Positions 25,632 through 38,765 of a DNA stretch of 64,000 bases are shown here, in pieces. The notes under the pieces were generated by a model, which searched no databases, had not been told where the DNA came from, and saw nothing but the letters and a program-made list of their open reading frames with translations. This stretch comes from Glandiceps talaboti. Lineage: Eukaryota > Hemichordata > Enteropneusta > Spengelidae. The stretch lies in assembly GCF_964340395.1 (NCBI RefSeq), contig NC_135560.1, positions 6,294,598 to 6,358,597 of the forward strand, written 5' to 3'. The first letter of the stretch is position 1; each line of letters starts with the position of its first letter. The translations under genes were made by a program, and so were the position numbers.

Positions 25632-25850
25632 TGGTCAGAAAATTATAGACACCATTTTATTATTTTCTGATATTACAGTTACGAAACTGTAAAGAACGTC
25701 TTTCATGACCAGAAAGTTGTAGAGACCATTTTATTATTTTCTGATATCAAAGTTAGGAAACTGTAAAGAATGAGGTCTTTCAAGATCAGAAAATTGCAGA
25801 GACAATTCATTCTTTTTCTGGTAGATGTAGCAAGGTATTTTGTGGAGACA
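25632..25850. repeat. tandem duplication, ~77-85-bp unit, about 2.5 copies
   Basis: The unit contains CATTTTATTATTTTCTGATAT, then GTTA(C/G)GAAACTGTAAAGAA, then GACCAGAAA. Two copies are close and a third decays after GCAGAGACAATT. Confidence 0.7.
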
Positions 25851-28800
25851 ATTTCTGTCATTTTCTGCTAGGGTATGGCATAATTGACATAATTGAAAAC
25901 ACAAAACATTCTACTATTTATCAAGAAGGTAGGGTATGGTGGGGCAATTGCATTCCTCCTACTGTAGGGGCAAGGGTAATTGCAATTTCATTGTCATTTC
26001 TTGGTACAGCTGGGTAAGGTAATTGAAAGGCAATTTTGTTATTTCTGGTAGAGCTGAGTAAGGTAATTGAAAAGTTTAGATTCCATGGTAGATTTCAGAT
26101 AGGGCTTTTTCAAACACCATATACGCCATCATTTTATGCTAGCTAGGGCAGAGTTAGTTAGGGTAGAATGAGTGAAACCAATTCTATTTCCAATTTATAG
26201 TTTGCATTTTAACCCATTTCAGGTTTTTTTTAGCAGACCCCTTTTGCCCTCCAGTAGTTCCATATTTGCAGATGAGTAATCATATTCAAAGTCTAAACTC
26301 AACAGCTGTTCCAACGAGATATATACATTTTTGTAGCTTAAAGGCTGTATTCAATGGAAGACAGTATATTACATTTCATATGTTGTCTATCAAACTTTCA
26401 AGTTTCCGTTTTTCTTTCAATTTTTTTCAGTACCTGGCCAATGGCAAATAATCAATATTGGGCTTTCAGTGTGTTTGTTGACTCGCTACTTTTTAGCCTG
26501 TCCATGACACTAGCACAGATTTGGCCGCCACATCGCATCGTTGTGTTCTAATGGCAAACAGAAAAAATCCAGGCCAATGCCAAATATATAGCCACACGTT
26601 TTCTTTCACATTTCACACATTCAGTTCTTGAAATTGATTTTGTATATCAGCTGCCTCATATTTTTACTTTCATTTTGAAGAAAAGATATGATTCACCCTA
26701 CAGACTCCCATCACGTTCACAATTTTCATTTCCTAAATAGAAAGACCCGGGGGGGAAAGGTCACCATCTTGATAACCTCTCTTTATGGAGGTTGTAGTGC
26801 AAAGCTGACAAGAAACAATTCACATGTCAGACAGCTTTCTTTCACACTGAAATTTCCCGCCAAAAAAAAATACAAAGAAATTTGACTAACAAAAGAGTTT
26901 ATCAGACAGTCCTTGAAGACAGCTAGAACACGAGGTACGATATAAAATCAACATGCTTTTTTTACTTTTCTCATAATTTAGCCAAAAACGTTTGCAAATT
27001 TGTGCATTTTAGTCTGAAATAATAAAACTGTATCATATATTTGGTATTTTCTGCTATTTTAATTCTGTTAAAATTAAAAATTTTAGTAAAGTTTTGTTAA
27101 ATGGGAAAATGTCAGTTTTCCCGCACTTTTCATTATAAAAGAGAAAAGTGTACAATAATTTATACTGACTGCGTTTTAAGATCTTGCACTGCAAATTGGG
27201 TCACCAATTCCATAAAACCGACTATTCATACACGTGCTTGACAGAATCCATTAAATCTGCAAAATGAATTGAAAGTAAATATTTCTTTATTTAATATTTT
27301 TTGATGTATTTGACGAGTGGTGTAATTACAAAGTGAGTGTTTTTGACCCTATTGACTCCAGTTATTCACCAAATTATTTCAATGTTAATAAAGTTTGCAG
27401 TATGAGTTTTCACAGTCACGAAAATAACATACACGCTATCCAATACCAGAATTGAAAACTTGACTCAAATTCTGAATTATTGTTCAGTAAAAGCTGCAGG
27501 AAAAAAATAAAAATATTCCTTACACTTCAAAGTCTCCACACACTAAACAAATATCTTTAAAAAATGCACACCTTTCAAAAATTTTTGACCGTAATTTTTT
27601 TTATAAAATATCAATATTTTGTGTATATTTTTACTGATTTATGTACAATTTTTGCAAGATGCCCCCCCCCCCCCCCCCCCCCAATTTGCATATAATTTTT
27701 TTTACAACGCCTGGCAGCAAAACTAGGTAGGGTTGTGCATTTGGAACCAGACCATTTTTTTACTCATGATTTGTCCTAGAATTTTTCATCAGTTTGAAGA
27801 ATTTTTTTATAGTACACTGCATTGTATCATACTAGCCATTTTTTTAGGAGTTGAATAAATATACCAAAAACTGTGAATACTTTAATGGTTTTAAAATTCA
27901 ATATTCACCACAACATAACACATTACGGGTAGCCGCAACGAACCAAGCAGCTTTAATACAGGAAGCTAGGACGAGCTCATAATGTGTTGGTCCAGTCAAC
28001 GGTTATTAACTCCATTGTGTAAGACTGTCAATTTGACATATTTTGCATTTATGCAAGTGGGATCTGTTTGACCTTGTGTGTACAAAGAACGGCCTAATTC
28101 CGTTTGTATCTAGCAGCTTTTAGTTGGCAGAAGAGTACCAAATTTAGAAACCAACTATGAAGCCTTGAAATTACATCAACACGTTATTGTGATTTGAAAC
28201 TATCTCACACTGTGTGTGTGATATATCACGAGATGTGAATATTGTTCCTGGTACTGTATGAAATGGACACTTTGAAAAAAAAAAAAATTTCATCGCTTAT
28301 TTGAACAGTTAGCCAGGGACTAATACTTAGAATACCATTCACTGTGTTTAATATATAGTTTATAACTGAAAGCAGGAATTCTGAAATTCCATGGAATGTT
28401 AGTATCAAATATCCCTTTTTTGTATATTTTTGCCAAAATTCTTACCAAAATATACAAATTATATACTTCCATTAGTGCAGAAAATGACAAACTTTGGTGG
28501 AAAGTCACAAAAATTTTAGAATTTGATTTTTTTTTTGCGGAATTTGAGAGTTTGTGGTAGTTTATTTAGAAAAATTATGGTCAATATATGAAACATTACT
28601 TGGCAAAAATTCTGACTTGTACAAATATTTATGATCTCTGTATTAGTTTGAAATGTGAAACGTGATCCGTCGTCTGCCGACAATTTTCTTGAAATGATTG
28701 TTGCAGCCTTTGTATTTTTCATTCGTACAGTCCGCATAACTATGTAAGGAATGTCGAACAATCAATAACATCAACATTATGGTACAAATTATTTTTTAAT

Positions 28801-29689
28801 ATGTTGCAATAAAAATATTCATAACAGATATTCATCCAGCAATTTGGAAAGTCATTTCCCATTATATTTCAAACACAGTGATTTGTAATTTGAGGCCAAA
28901 CTTTGAACCTAACAATATTTGGACTTGAGAGGAATTTCTATCGAATTCCTCTTCACATACATTAACATATTCAAATGAGCATAGTTATGCCTGCCGTCTC
29001 AATTTCATCCATTTTTCAAGAAATATTAAATATTTTCTGGCAGGCCTCAACAAAATAGAATGAGATCTTTTTAATAGCAAATGTCAAATCCTGAACTGTA
29101 AGTCAAACTTAAGATTGAATCGGATTAAACTGTATTAAACCGATGTTTGATAACATTAAGATTACACCAAAGAAGATTCTTGACATTTTCATTGAGACTT
29201 AATTTTGGTTAAAAACATCACAATATTTTTATTGAAACCTTCTAATATTTTGAAAGATGTTCAATTTACTGCAAGTTAATTAATAAAATTACGTGATGAG
29301 TTATTAAAATTGATCTGAAGATTACCATGACAACACATCAAGTGTCGGCTAACAAAATTTTAGCATTTCCATAAAGTCAGATAATTAAAAAAATTGCTAG
29401 CATTATGTAAACTGTTGGCCCTACAAATTGTCAGGCGATCAAGTTGTCAGCTTGTATAAAAACAAATTGAACCTTATACCCCACTGCCACATATTATTTT
29501 TTGAAAAAAATGAAAGATGAAGGATGAGCAAATGTGTGGAATTATTGGAAGTTGGAATGCAAGCATCGATTGTGTCTGAAACCCTTGCCTTGTACACTGA
29601 AATTCCACACATTACATTTCAACAGAGACATTTGACCTAAGTTTAAGGGGAGTGGTTCTCTTTGCAGAAGACGTGAGGTTGCCAGCCAG

Positions 29690-29950
29690 GGTTGTCACGG
29701 TGACAGCTGTGTGTGCAATTCCTCTCCTGTCACCAACATCAATGACCACATTGTACAGATCCCCCCAAGCTGACACTCAATACACCACTGTCAGACCACT
29801 TAAGTCTCTGGTGATTAATCACCTTTAAGGTCAGCTGCACTGATGTGGGTGATCATGATATACCCTCACAGCCGGGCAGTAAACCTAAAAACAGCAACGA
29901 GGCCAGGAAATACACAGCAATCGACAGGTTTATGGTCTCCATAAACTGGC
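29690..29950. promoter_or_regulatory. cluster of perfect palindromes, candidate enhancer
   Basis: Within 260 bp are TGTCACGGTGACA (29693-29705), GGTGATTAATCACC (29810-29823, a two-way match to the Hox-Pbx consensus TGATTNAT), AGGTCA next to the E-box CAGCTG (29828 onward), and GTTTATGG-3-CCATAAAC (29928-29946). The segment is richer in GC than its flanks and lacks simple repeats. Confidence 0.4.
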
Positions 29951-32716
29951 CTCCGGGGAGTTCACAAAAACTAAAAATACTGACGATGAATTCATTCTAC
30001 TATTAAAAGTTCACAGGCAGAATTTTTTCCAACTGATGATCTTCCTTTGAAAAAATTTTCCAAAAAAAAAATCCCTTCTTTTAAAATAATAACGATATAT
30101 GTTTGCCTAATATATATTTATTACACTCATTAATTTTTAATAAGTTCTAGTACATTTCGCAGCTGCCACAGAATTATAATTAGACATGGTAAGGTAGCAG
30201 AAATCTGATCTTGTACTCGACACACTGTTTTTGATCATTCTAATTATTGAGGATCATGCAAATAAACTTTTGTGAGATTGTTAAAATCATTAATTATTCA
30301 TAGATTAATTTGATGTATTACTGATTACGAGGCTGTTCAATAAACTACGAATAAACTACGAATAAATGTATTTTGGTTCTAAACTCGTGAAAAGTTGTCT
30401 CTAGATGAATTTCATTTTGACAAAATAAATACATTCACATGAATAAAAGTTAATTATTAAAACACGGAATAAGTCTTCACTGATGACACTAACAACCACT
30501 CCCTCACTTGTTTATGGTTCAGATTATAAATTTATTTCTTGAAAATGTTAAACAGAATAATTCATGACCTAAAATTTACTGTAGAATTCTATTTCTGCAT
30601 TGTATACAAGTATTTCAATAATTTGCAAAAAATGGCTTCATTTTCACAATCGATGTTGAAACTTAAAGGCCAAGGAGTCAGTCCCAGGTTCTCACATTGT
30701 TATCGTATTAGTGGTGCCTAAGAATTACATAAGATTATTGTTTTATTCTGGACCAAATCTTTCTATAACCCTGGCACACGACTGCTTTTCGCGATCAAAT
30801 GTTAATCTGAACTGGGCCCCCTAAGGTCATGATCCCATGTGTTAAAAGTTTCATGAAATTTGTGCAATTTGGTCAAATTTGCCAAAGTAATTGAATAGAG
30901 TAATGTGCATATATGCCTGATATCCAACTCCTGTGTTATGCATAGCCTTGACCACAATTGTCCTGTGTATGGCTGAGGAACAGATGCAGACAGATAGCCA
31001 GACAGACAGGTGGACGGATGAAGCCCTGCAATTCTATTGCCCCTCTGGGTGTACTCACTGGGGCTAATAACTTTTCAACAAAAAACTAAACAACTTGTGG
31101 ACAAAAAAAGGTTCCATCAGTTAACAACAGTATTTTTTGTCACGTAGAAACATTAATTGGTCTAAAAAAGAAAAAAAGAAAAAAAAAACCTTTTCTAATT
31201 TCACACTCGTAAATCTTACTGTTTCATTGTAGGCAGCATGGTCGGTCAATAAAATAATGATGTCCTAAGGGGCATGCAATTTTGACCATACAAAAAGCAT
31301 AATATATAGCACCGGAGAGAACAAAATGAGCTGAGGGTAATTTAGTCATGGTATACTAATACATACCAACAGCCATATATAATAATTAATATGCCAGTAT
31401 CAAGCAACTGCAAAAGGTATGAGTAGTTGCTGCAGGGGTCATAGGTCAAGTATACTTATTTGCATATTCAATGATCACTAGGGGGCAACTCAAACAGACA
31501 TCCATAAAGTCAGCAGGTAAAAAATCTGGCAGTTCACACACAAACCTTCAAATCATTAAACAGTAATTTCTACCAAAAATATCAAAATAATCTCAAATTG
31601 TGTCTACATTTTGAAAATATATTATAATTCCTAACAAATAAATCCAAAATGAAGCAGAAATGATGAAATATTAATGATGAAAGAAAAAAGTGAAAAAGTG
31701 CAGAACCTATAGTGTTGATAATTTTTGGCGGGAAATTAGCATTTTAAGAGCTGAAGGCAGGATACAAACTTTTGTTGACTAGTTTTGAGTGTATGCATAG
31801 ACTAAGAGTTTAAACCAAATTCCAAATACATTCAGCAGTGCTGATTGATTTTAGAATTGTTTTATGTAATCAAAGTTGAAGCAAATGGATGACTAAATTG
31901 ATCTAAAAGATTATGCCTCCTGACAACAGAATTTCCTGTATAATATTCTTAAGTAAATATCCTGAGTATAGCTGTAAGCCTGAAACAAATATCTATCATT
32001 TATTTTGTTCCATATCTGTCTCTTTCCCAATGATTTATGAATATTTACACATGACAGAACAACCTTTGGAGAAACCAAATATGTGATTGAATACAGATTC
32101 ATCTTTTAGTTTTTGAAAGTAGAATGTGGCTCAGGTACCATTTTCTTTGCAAATCAAGTTTGTAAAATCAACTGCAAACTTTGCTATATGGAAACATGTC
32201 CCGGGTACGTTTTTTATATATAAAAGAACTTTAGGATTTACCAACTTGTTTTCAAGGAAATAATTTTTTTTTTTTTTTTATTCGGCAGCCATATTGGATT
32301 CTAACTTTGGTATAATTTTGACTTATATTTCAAAATTTTGTACAGTAACCCCTGACTTTTTTTCTTGTTTTTAACTGCAAATGAGTTTGAGTTTTCTTAA
32401 ACAAAGTAACGGCAAAAGTTTAAAAATTTTATTTCTGTGGTCCATACTACATTAAACACAAGTGGTTACTACAAGTATGAGAGAAAGATAGTGCATGCGT
32501 TGAAATTTATCACCCAACTTTATTCCTATCACTATTTTTTTCAAAACAGGGTTTAAAGTGTTTAATTTTCTCATGTACATTCTACCAATTTGGTGCATAT
32601 GCATACAATACAAGAGTAATTTTATGGTGAAAACTTTGCAATAAGTTTAACGATGTTCAATGATGCATAATTATACAGTATACGTAATCATACAACAGTG
32701 AAACTATAGAGTGTAT

Positions 32717-33484
32717 TTTAGTTCTATGGTTATCACGATTTCAACCACTGTGCACCAAATTATCTTCAGTTCTACGGTTATCACGGTTTCAACCACTGTA
32801 CACCAAATTATCTTCAGTTCTATGGTTATCATGATTTCAACCACTCTGCACCAAATTATCTTTAGTTCTATGGTTATCACAATTTTAACCACTCTACACC
32901 AAATTATCTTCAGTTCTACGGTTATCACAATTTCAACCACTCTACACCAAATTATCTTCAGTTCTACGGTTATCACGATTTCAACCACTCTACACCAAAT
33001 TATCTTCAGTTCTACGGTTATCACGATTTCAACCACTCTACACCAAATTATCTTCAGTTCTACGGTTATCACAATTTCAACCACTCTACACCAAATTATC
33101 TTTAGTTCTATGGTTATCACAATTTCAACCACTCTACACCAAATTATCTTCAGTTCTACGGTTATCACAATTTCAACCACTGTACACCAAATTATCTTCA
33201 GTTCTACGGTTATCACAATTTCAACCACTGTACACCAAATTATCTTTAGTTCTATGGTTATCACAATTTCAACCACTCTACACCAAATTATCTTCAGTTC
33301 TATGGTTATCACAATTTCAACCACTGTACACCAAATTATCTTCAGTTCTATGGTTATCACAATTTCAACCACTCTACACCAAATTATCTTCAATTCTATG
33401 GTTATCACAATTTCAACCACTGTACACCAAATTATCTTCAGTTCTACGGTTATCACAATTTTAACCACTCTACACCAAATTATC
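32717..33484. repeat. 48-bp minisatellite, 16 copies
   Basis: Sixteen exact-length 48-bp units fill 768 bp. The unit starts CACCAAATTATCTTCAGTTC and ends CAACCACTCTA. Because 48 is divisible by three and the unit has no stop in one frame per strand, both strands carry open frames of about 260 codons. Most unit-to-unit changes are at CpG (TACGG/TATGG, CACG/CACA), as expected for methylated non-coding DNA. Confidence 0.95.
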
Positions 33485-35310
33485 AATATTATTATTTAAA
33501 AAGAGATTATACCAGCATTCTGTTTATCTTACTTTCCTCAAATATTTGACTCTTTCAATTATTGATTAGGTAAATATCTGGACTACTTGCTATATAGCTC
33601 AGTTTTCAACAATGACATGTGTGCTGTCATTACAATATTTTAAAATTAAGGAACCAATATTGTGACTCGGCCTTTATCATCACAGTTTCCTATGACTCCT
33701 GTATGTGATATTAAAATAATTCACATTTCTGTGCCATGTGCAACAAGGATAATAAAAACTAATAATCTTTTTATGATGAAATTTCTAAAGGCCAATGATT
33801 CAATCCTAGGTTCTCCCATCAGAGTTATTTTATCAGTGGCGTCATAGGGAATAATTACAAATCATTCTTTTGTGTTCTGGATCAATTTTCCCCGAAGCTC
33901 TGTCGAACTAATGTCTTCACACTGACTTTAATCCTGTTCCAAACAAGGCCTTTAAATAAACTACGCATTTCTGTGGGGTTTTCCTGTGATTTCATGACCA
34001 CAGCATTTGCTGTCATATATGTTTACAGATGTAGTTAGAATTACATACACATGCAGGTTAGGTAATTGTTAATATGCTGTTTTTTTTAAAAAAATTGGTG
34101 ACCAAAATTAACCCATGGTGTAATTTCAAATAATATGGCAGAGTGCTGTACCAGTTCAAGTGCTAAACACATATTTCAACATGATTTAAATGTTGGAACG
34201 ATGTGAGACTATTTTACAACAAAATAAAAGTAACCATGAAAGATCTAAGAGTTACAAACTGTGAAGACTATCCTAGAAGCCATGCTACATGGAAACACAC
34301 AGTACATGTGATCTGACAATGGGTTTCAGGCTATCAAAACCATAAACTGACCATCATTGGCAATACACAATGATGTTGTTAAAGACACACTTCAGATTTA
34401 AAGGATAAAATGTAGGTGTGCAAAACAATCGTCTGATAGAACTATTTTAAAAGAACAAGTTGCTGCTAAACAAATAAATGATCCAAAAATCTTAACACTT
34501 CAGTGATAATATAACACTAACGTGAAAACCTGGGATTTATAAACACCGACCTTTAATAACTGAAGCAAAAATTGTTGGGTTTTTAATTTCAACCTTGCAA
34601 TAAGTTTGTACATGTTATTATATGAATAACACAGAGATTACTTCATGTAATATATACCAATGTTATCTAGAGATACGATACGTGTACACATTCTACAATT
34701 TTGTAATCGAGGTTCAAACTGATCTCCTATTCCTAACAGTTTTATTTTTGTCATTTTAGTCCTTGGTTGAATAATACACAAATAATAAGCCATGTCCTTG
34801 TTTTTCAAACATTGTCTAATTACATAAACGCTGATAGAACACGTACAGTATCTAGCTGATGGGAAAAAACCCACCGTTTGTCAGCACACCACGCTCCAAT
34901 GCAAACAATAATTAGACAAACGGCCTTGATCTCATGTTAGATTAATGTTAACATCAATTTAAAGAGAAAATATTATCGTTCATCAACACTTCTGTGGAGG
35001 TCCACGTGGGAAAAAATTAATTTTAAATTTTAATCTTTTTTTGAATTCTCCTGAGAAGCCTGTGGTATGCTCTTACAACCCAAGGGATCCATACATATTT
35101 GTTGAAGAGTGTCATTTCATTTTTGTGGTTACATCAACATTTTGTGCGTATAATAAAATATTGTTGTGTTTCTCTTCAAAAAACTTTGAATAGACGCAAA
35201 CTGTTGTATCCACTATGAAAAGTAAATATGCAAGAATAAATTTTTGACGAAAGACAAACACATTTTTTTTTTCAAATTTGATGTTACATTTGTAGTGAGA
35301 GGTATAGGAA

Positions 35311-35324
35311 AACACACACACACA

Positions 35325-35368
<44 letters not shown>
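35311..35368. repeat. (AC)n microsatellite
   Basis: A 58-bp AC tract with one TAC interruption. Confidence 0.97.
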
Positions 35369-35371
<3 letters not shown>

Positions 35372-36210
35372 CAAATATGCCTTCTAGCTTGAAAAATAAA
35401 TTTCTCTGTTTTTTAATTTCTCTCAGGAAATTACTTCGTTACTTCATATTTTGCTGGAGACCACATTACATGCAGATTTTACAGCAAGGTGGAGAGAAGC
35501 CCTAAAAATGGATATTTTGTTGGTGAGAGTTTATCAGATTCGTACCAGACAAAGACTATGAAAGCCCTCACATGTTGATTTTATGACAAGCATTCCTTTC
35601 CCTCTATGGCCCATTATTTTCCTCTTTATTTGTACCATTTAAATAAAAAGTTCCTCGGTATACAGGCAGTAGTTAAAAATATAAAGTGCCCAAACATCTT
35701 CTACTTTTGAAAGGGCATGGCTGCTTAACTAACACATTAAAGTCAAGAAAAAAAAATCAAAAAAAAAAAAAAAAAAAAAAATCCATCGATCCCCAGAGAA
35801 CAAGATTAGGATCAAAGGAAGGTACGACAGTGGTATAACATCTCTTTGTATGCATAACCATGGTTGCCAACTCAACAGCAACAAATGAAACTCAAGCCCT
35901 GCAAATATGAACCTATTAAATGAAATAAAGACCTAATTTGACTAGTGGCAAGTGTCTCTATATTTGCAGTACAACAATCGTGGTTGATGAAAGATCTGGC
36001 ATCAAAGTAGTGCATAGTTTGTAACTACATCAAACTATTGATAAATCTCTCGTGTATCACGTAAAATGACTTCAGACTTCCATTTCAGTGGGATCAATTT
36101 ACCATTACTACAAGCGGGCTTTATAGTGCTATGTTTTTCTATTAAAAGCTGTGCAACCACATTTTACCAGTCAATTTGATAGTATCAAATCTCTCTGTGT
36201 GTGACTGCCT

Positions 36211-36405
36211 CTGTATGTATGTATGTATGTATGTATGTATGTATGTATGTATGTATGTGTGTGTGTGTATGTATGTGTGTTTGTGTGTGTGTGTGTCTTT
36301 CTTGCCTGTATCTGTGTGATGGTCTGTCCCTGTCTGTCTGTCTGTCTATATACGTACGTATGTACGTGTGTGTGTGCGTGTGTACGTATGTATGTATGTA
36401 TGTAA
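36211..36405. repeat. compound (GTAT)n/(GT)n/(CTGT)n microsatellite
   Basis: GTAT units, GT units, a CTGT block, TACG/TATG units and again GTAT units occur in sequence. All long reading frames here are consequences of the repeat. Confidence 0.95.
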
Positions 36406-38735
36406 TGTCTCAATCTTCAATCTTTTTATTCAACAGCCTATTGCTGTCTGCAGTGACTCACCTACAATTTCAAATTTAGCCTGGTTTGCATGCACACATT
36501 TAGCAATTAGATCTGTGTAAAGATATGTTTCAACAAAAATAACTGCTGCATATTTTTTAAGTCTTATCATACTGAAAGCCCAATGATTGAATCTCACGTT
36601 CTTGTATTAATACCATCTTGTTAGTGGAGTTAGTAGGAATGGATAAACAATTTTTTTTCAGGACAGAATTTTCTGTTTCTTTGCGAGACAACTTTTTTTT
36701 TCACATCCAACCTTTCATAAGCCAACATACCTGGCCTTTAAAAGAATGTTCTAACTAAAATAATTTGGTAGAGCTCTTGTTTTGACAAATAATTTCGGGA
36801 TAAATTGTTTTTCATGATTCTGTGATCAAAATTTTCGTCTGGATTTAATTGTCTGCCACGAGTCAGTTGTAAAACCACCATGGCATGGTTTTTTATGGCA
36901 ACAGTAGAAAGTTATGTTTATTTTTTTGTGCAAGTGAAAAATGTCACTGGTTAGCAGAAACACTTATTTTTTTCAACCAGTGAAAATCGAATTTGCCGGG
37001 GCCTGGATTGCACAGAATTTATTAACGTGAACATCTTTTGATATTATCAAAATAATGAAATTCTAAACTGAAAACCAAACTATAATTTCGCACAAAAGAA
37101 ATCACGTACGGTATATTGGAACAGGATATAACATAATATGCATGGTGTATTTTTATTTGATATTAATCTTTGTACTTCTGTGAACACAAAACTTCAACAG
37201 ACCATGAAGAACACATCTCGGAATCTACAGACTCACCGCTGAGTACATATCGTGCTTCCTCAGAGCTCAAAAAAACCCATCCCATCATAGCGGCAGAATC
37301 AAAAGCAGACCTAGAATTCAAAATATCCTGTTTCTCTTTACTTTTTAGCATAATTTTTGAAGTCAAATAACAAGCGACTCGAGCCTCTCCACTTACAACA
37401 TATAAGAGAAGTACCGTAGTGCCAAATAAACAAGTCTGTAATTTGATTAATGATAGCGATGGAAATTCAATTACCGCCAAATAGCAATAAATTTTGGATG
37501 GCATTTTATTGACTTTCAATACTTTTCGTCACACAAAACAAATTTTTTTGACAAATAAACGACAAAGTTAAAAGACATTTCTTGTCAGAGTGTTGTCGGA
37601 ATAGTATTTTGAAATTGTATGCCTGTGACCTTTGAGCCGTAAAGTGATATTATAACTAATATATTCTAAGAAAGGTATAATTATGGAATTCTAGTTTACA
37701 ATGTCACGTAACCCATGGATTTAGAATGTGGTGTAAAGAAATGGTCTCTATTTGAATTTGTGAAAATTTGCATAGGTGCCAGAGAGGGTGTTTCAGATTG
37801 TTTGTGACTGGAGTCCAGGACATGTGCGATACAGCACAGAGTGAAGAAGGCCCTGTTGAACATTCACATATACATTTATTTCTTACAAGTCTTTACGTAA
37901 AAAGTCAACAGTTATTAAACCGAGATTCTGTAGCTCTTGTCAAATCTCTGATGTATTTTCATCAATTCCTAGACTGCAAAGCATTGAGAATTCAATATAA
38001 AAAGCTGATGTAAGAGAGAGATTTGGAAAAAGCTGACAAGATCGTTCACAAATGTTATTGTTTGACTAAACAGCCAGCTTATTCTTATCATATCTAGGCC
38101 CCCATTTGTTACACTCACTGCTTAGTTTCCATGGCAACAAGTCTACTTCTTTCACAAGTGATAATATTTTCCGAGTGGATTTGTCTAGAATTTGATCAAT
38201 TCGTCTGGAAGCCTAATTCAACAAGTTGGTGTAATTGCATTCGGCTAAGTGAATGGGGTACCGATGTGTATTAGCCTTTACATCGTTGCAAGTTGACAGC
38301 AATGATAGAACGGGAAAGTAATAATGTCTGACGCTGAAAGGTTTGTTTCATCACTCAAATTCCAGATAAAACTGATGTGGACCTTGCACACCTGGGGAGA
38401 TAGTCCCTATAAAAGCAAGAGCTTGATTTTTTACTCACGTTTTTAAAGAAACAGAATTTTTCTCTCTTAATAACATATTTGACAGAACCCCACGACGCAT
38501 GAGTGCAAGTGTGGTGTATTTGGGGGATTTGTGCGAGTGCTTGCCATGTTGTCTGTACTTTTGTGAGCATAGTGAGCGGACGTGCAGCATAAAACACTGC
38601 AAGCAAAAGAGTGCAAATACCTGCGAACTCACACTACACTTGTTATCATAACATGTTTATCCAAAACAGCAAAAATGTGTTAAAATCACACTTTGTGATC
38701 ACGCGATTTCGTGTACAAGGAAGGGTCACATGCTC

Positions 38736-38765
38736 ATTTGCATATCATTTGCATACAATTTGCAT
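38736..38765 (+). promoter_or_regulatory. three POU octamers ATTTGCAT at exact 11-bp spacing
   Basis: ATTTGCAT occurs at 38736-38743, 38747-38754 and 38758-38765, one DNA turn apart, with related TATGCAAT just after. POU-domain factors bind this octamer. It could equally be a small ATTTGCATA tandem repeat. Confidence 0.45.

Larger units (their letters stand above)
23816..32712. other. long gene-poor stretch with scattered old repeats
   Basis: No coding segment was recognised. Items not listed elsewhere: poly-C of 21 at 27662-27682; a probable dispersed repeat with GACAGACAGGTGGACGGATGA at about 30820-31070; a copy of a GGCAGCAAAACTAGGT repeat at about 27699-27780. The stretch 24480-24800 is slightly richer in CpG but shows no clear exon. 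Confidence 0.5.

Noticed and set aside
32704-33499. Open frames of about 260 codons on both strands
   Set aside because: Both come from a 48-bp tandem repeat without stops; no start context, domain or splice support, and substitutions follow CpG decay.
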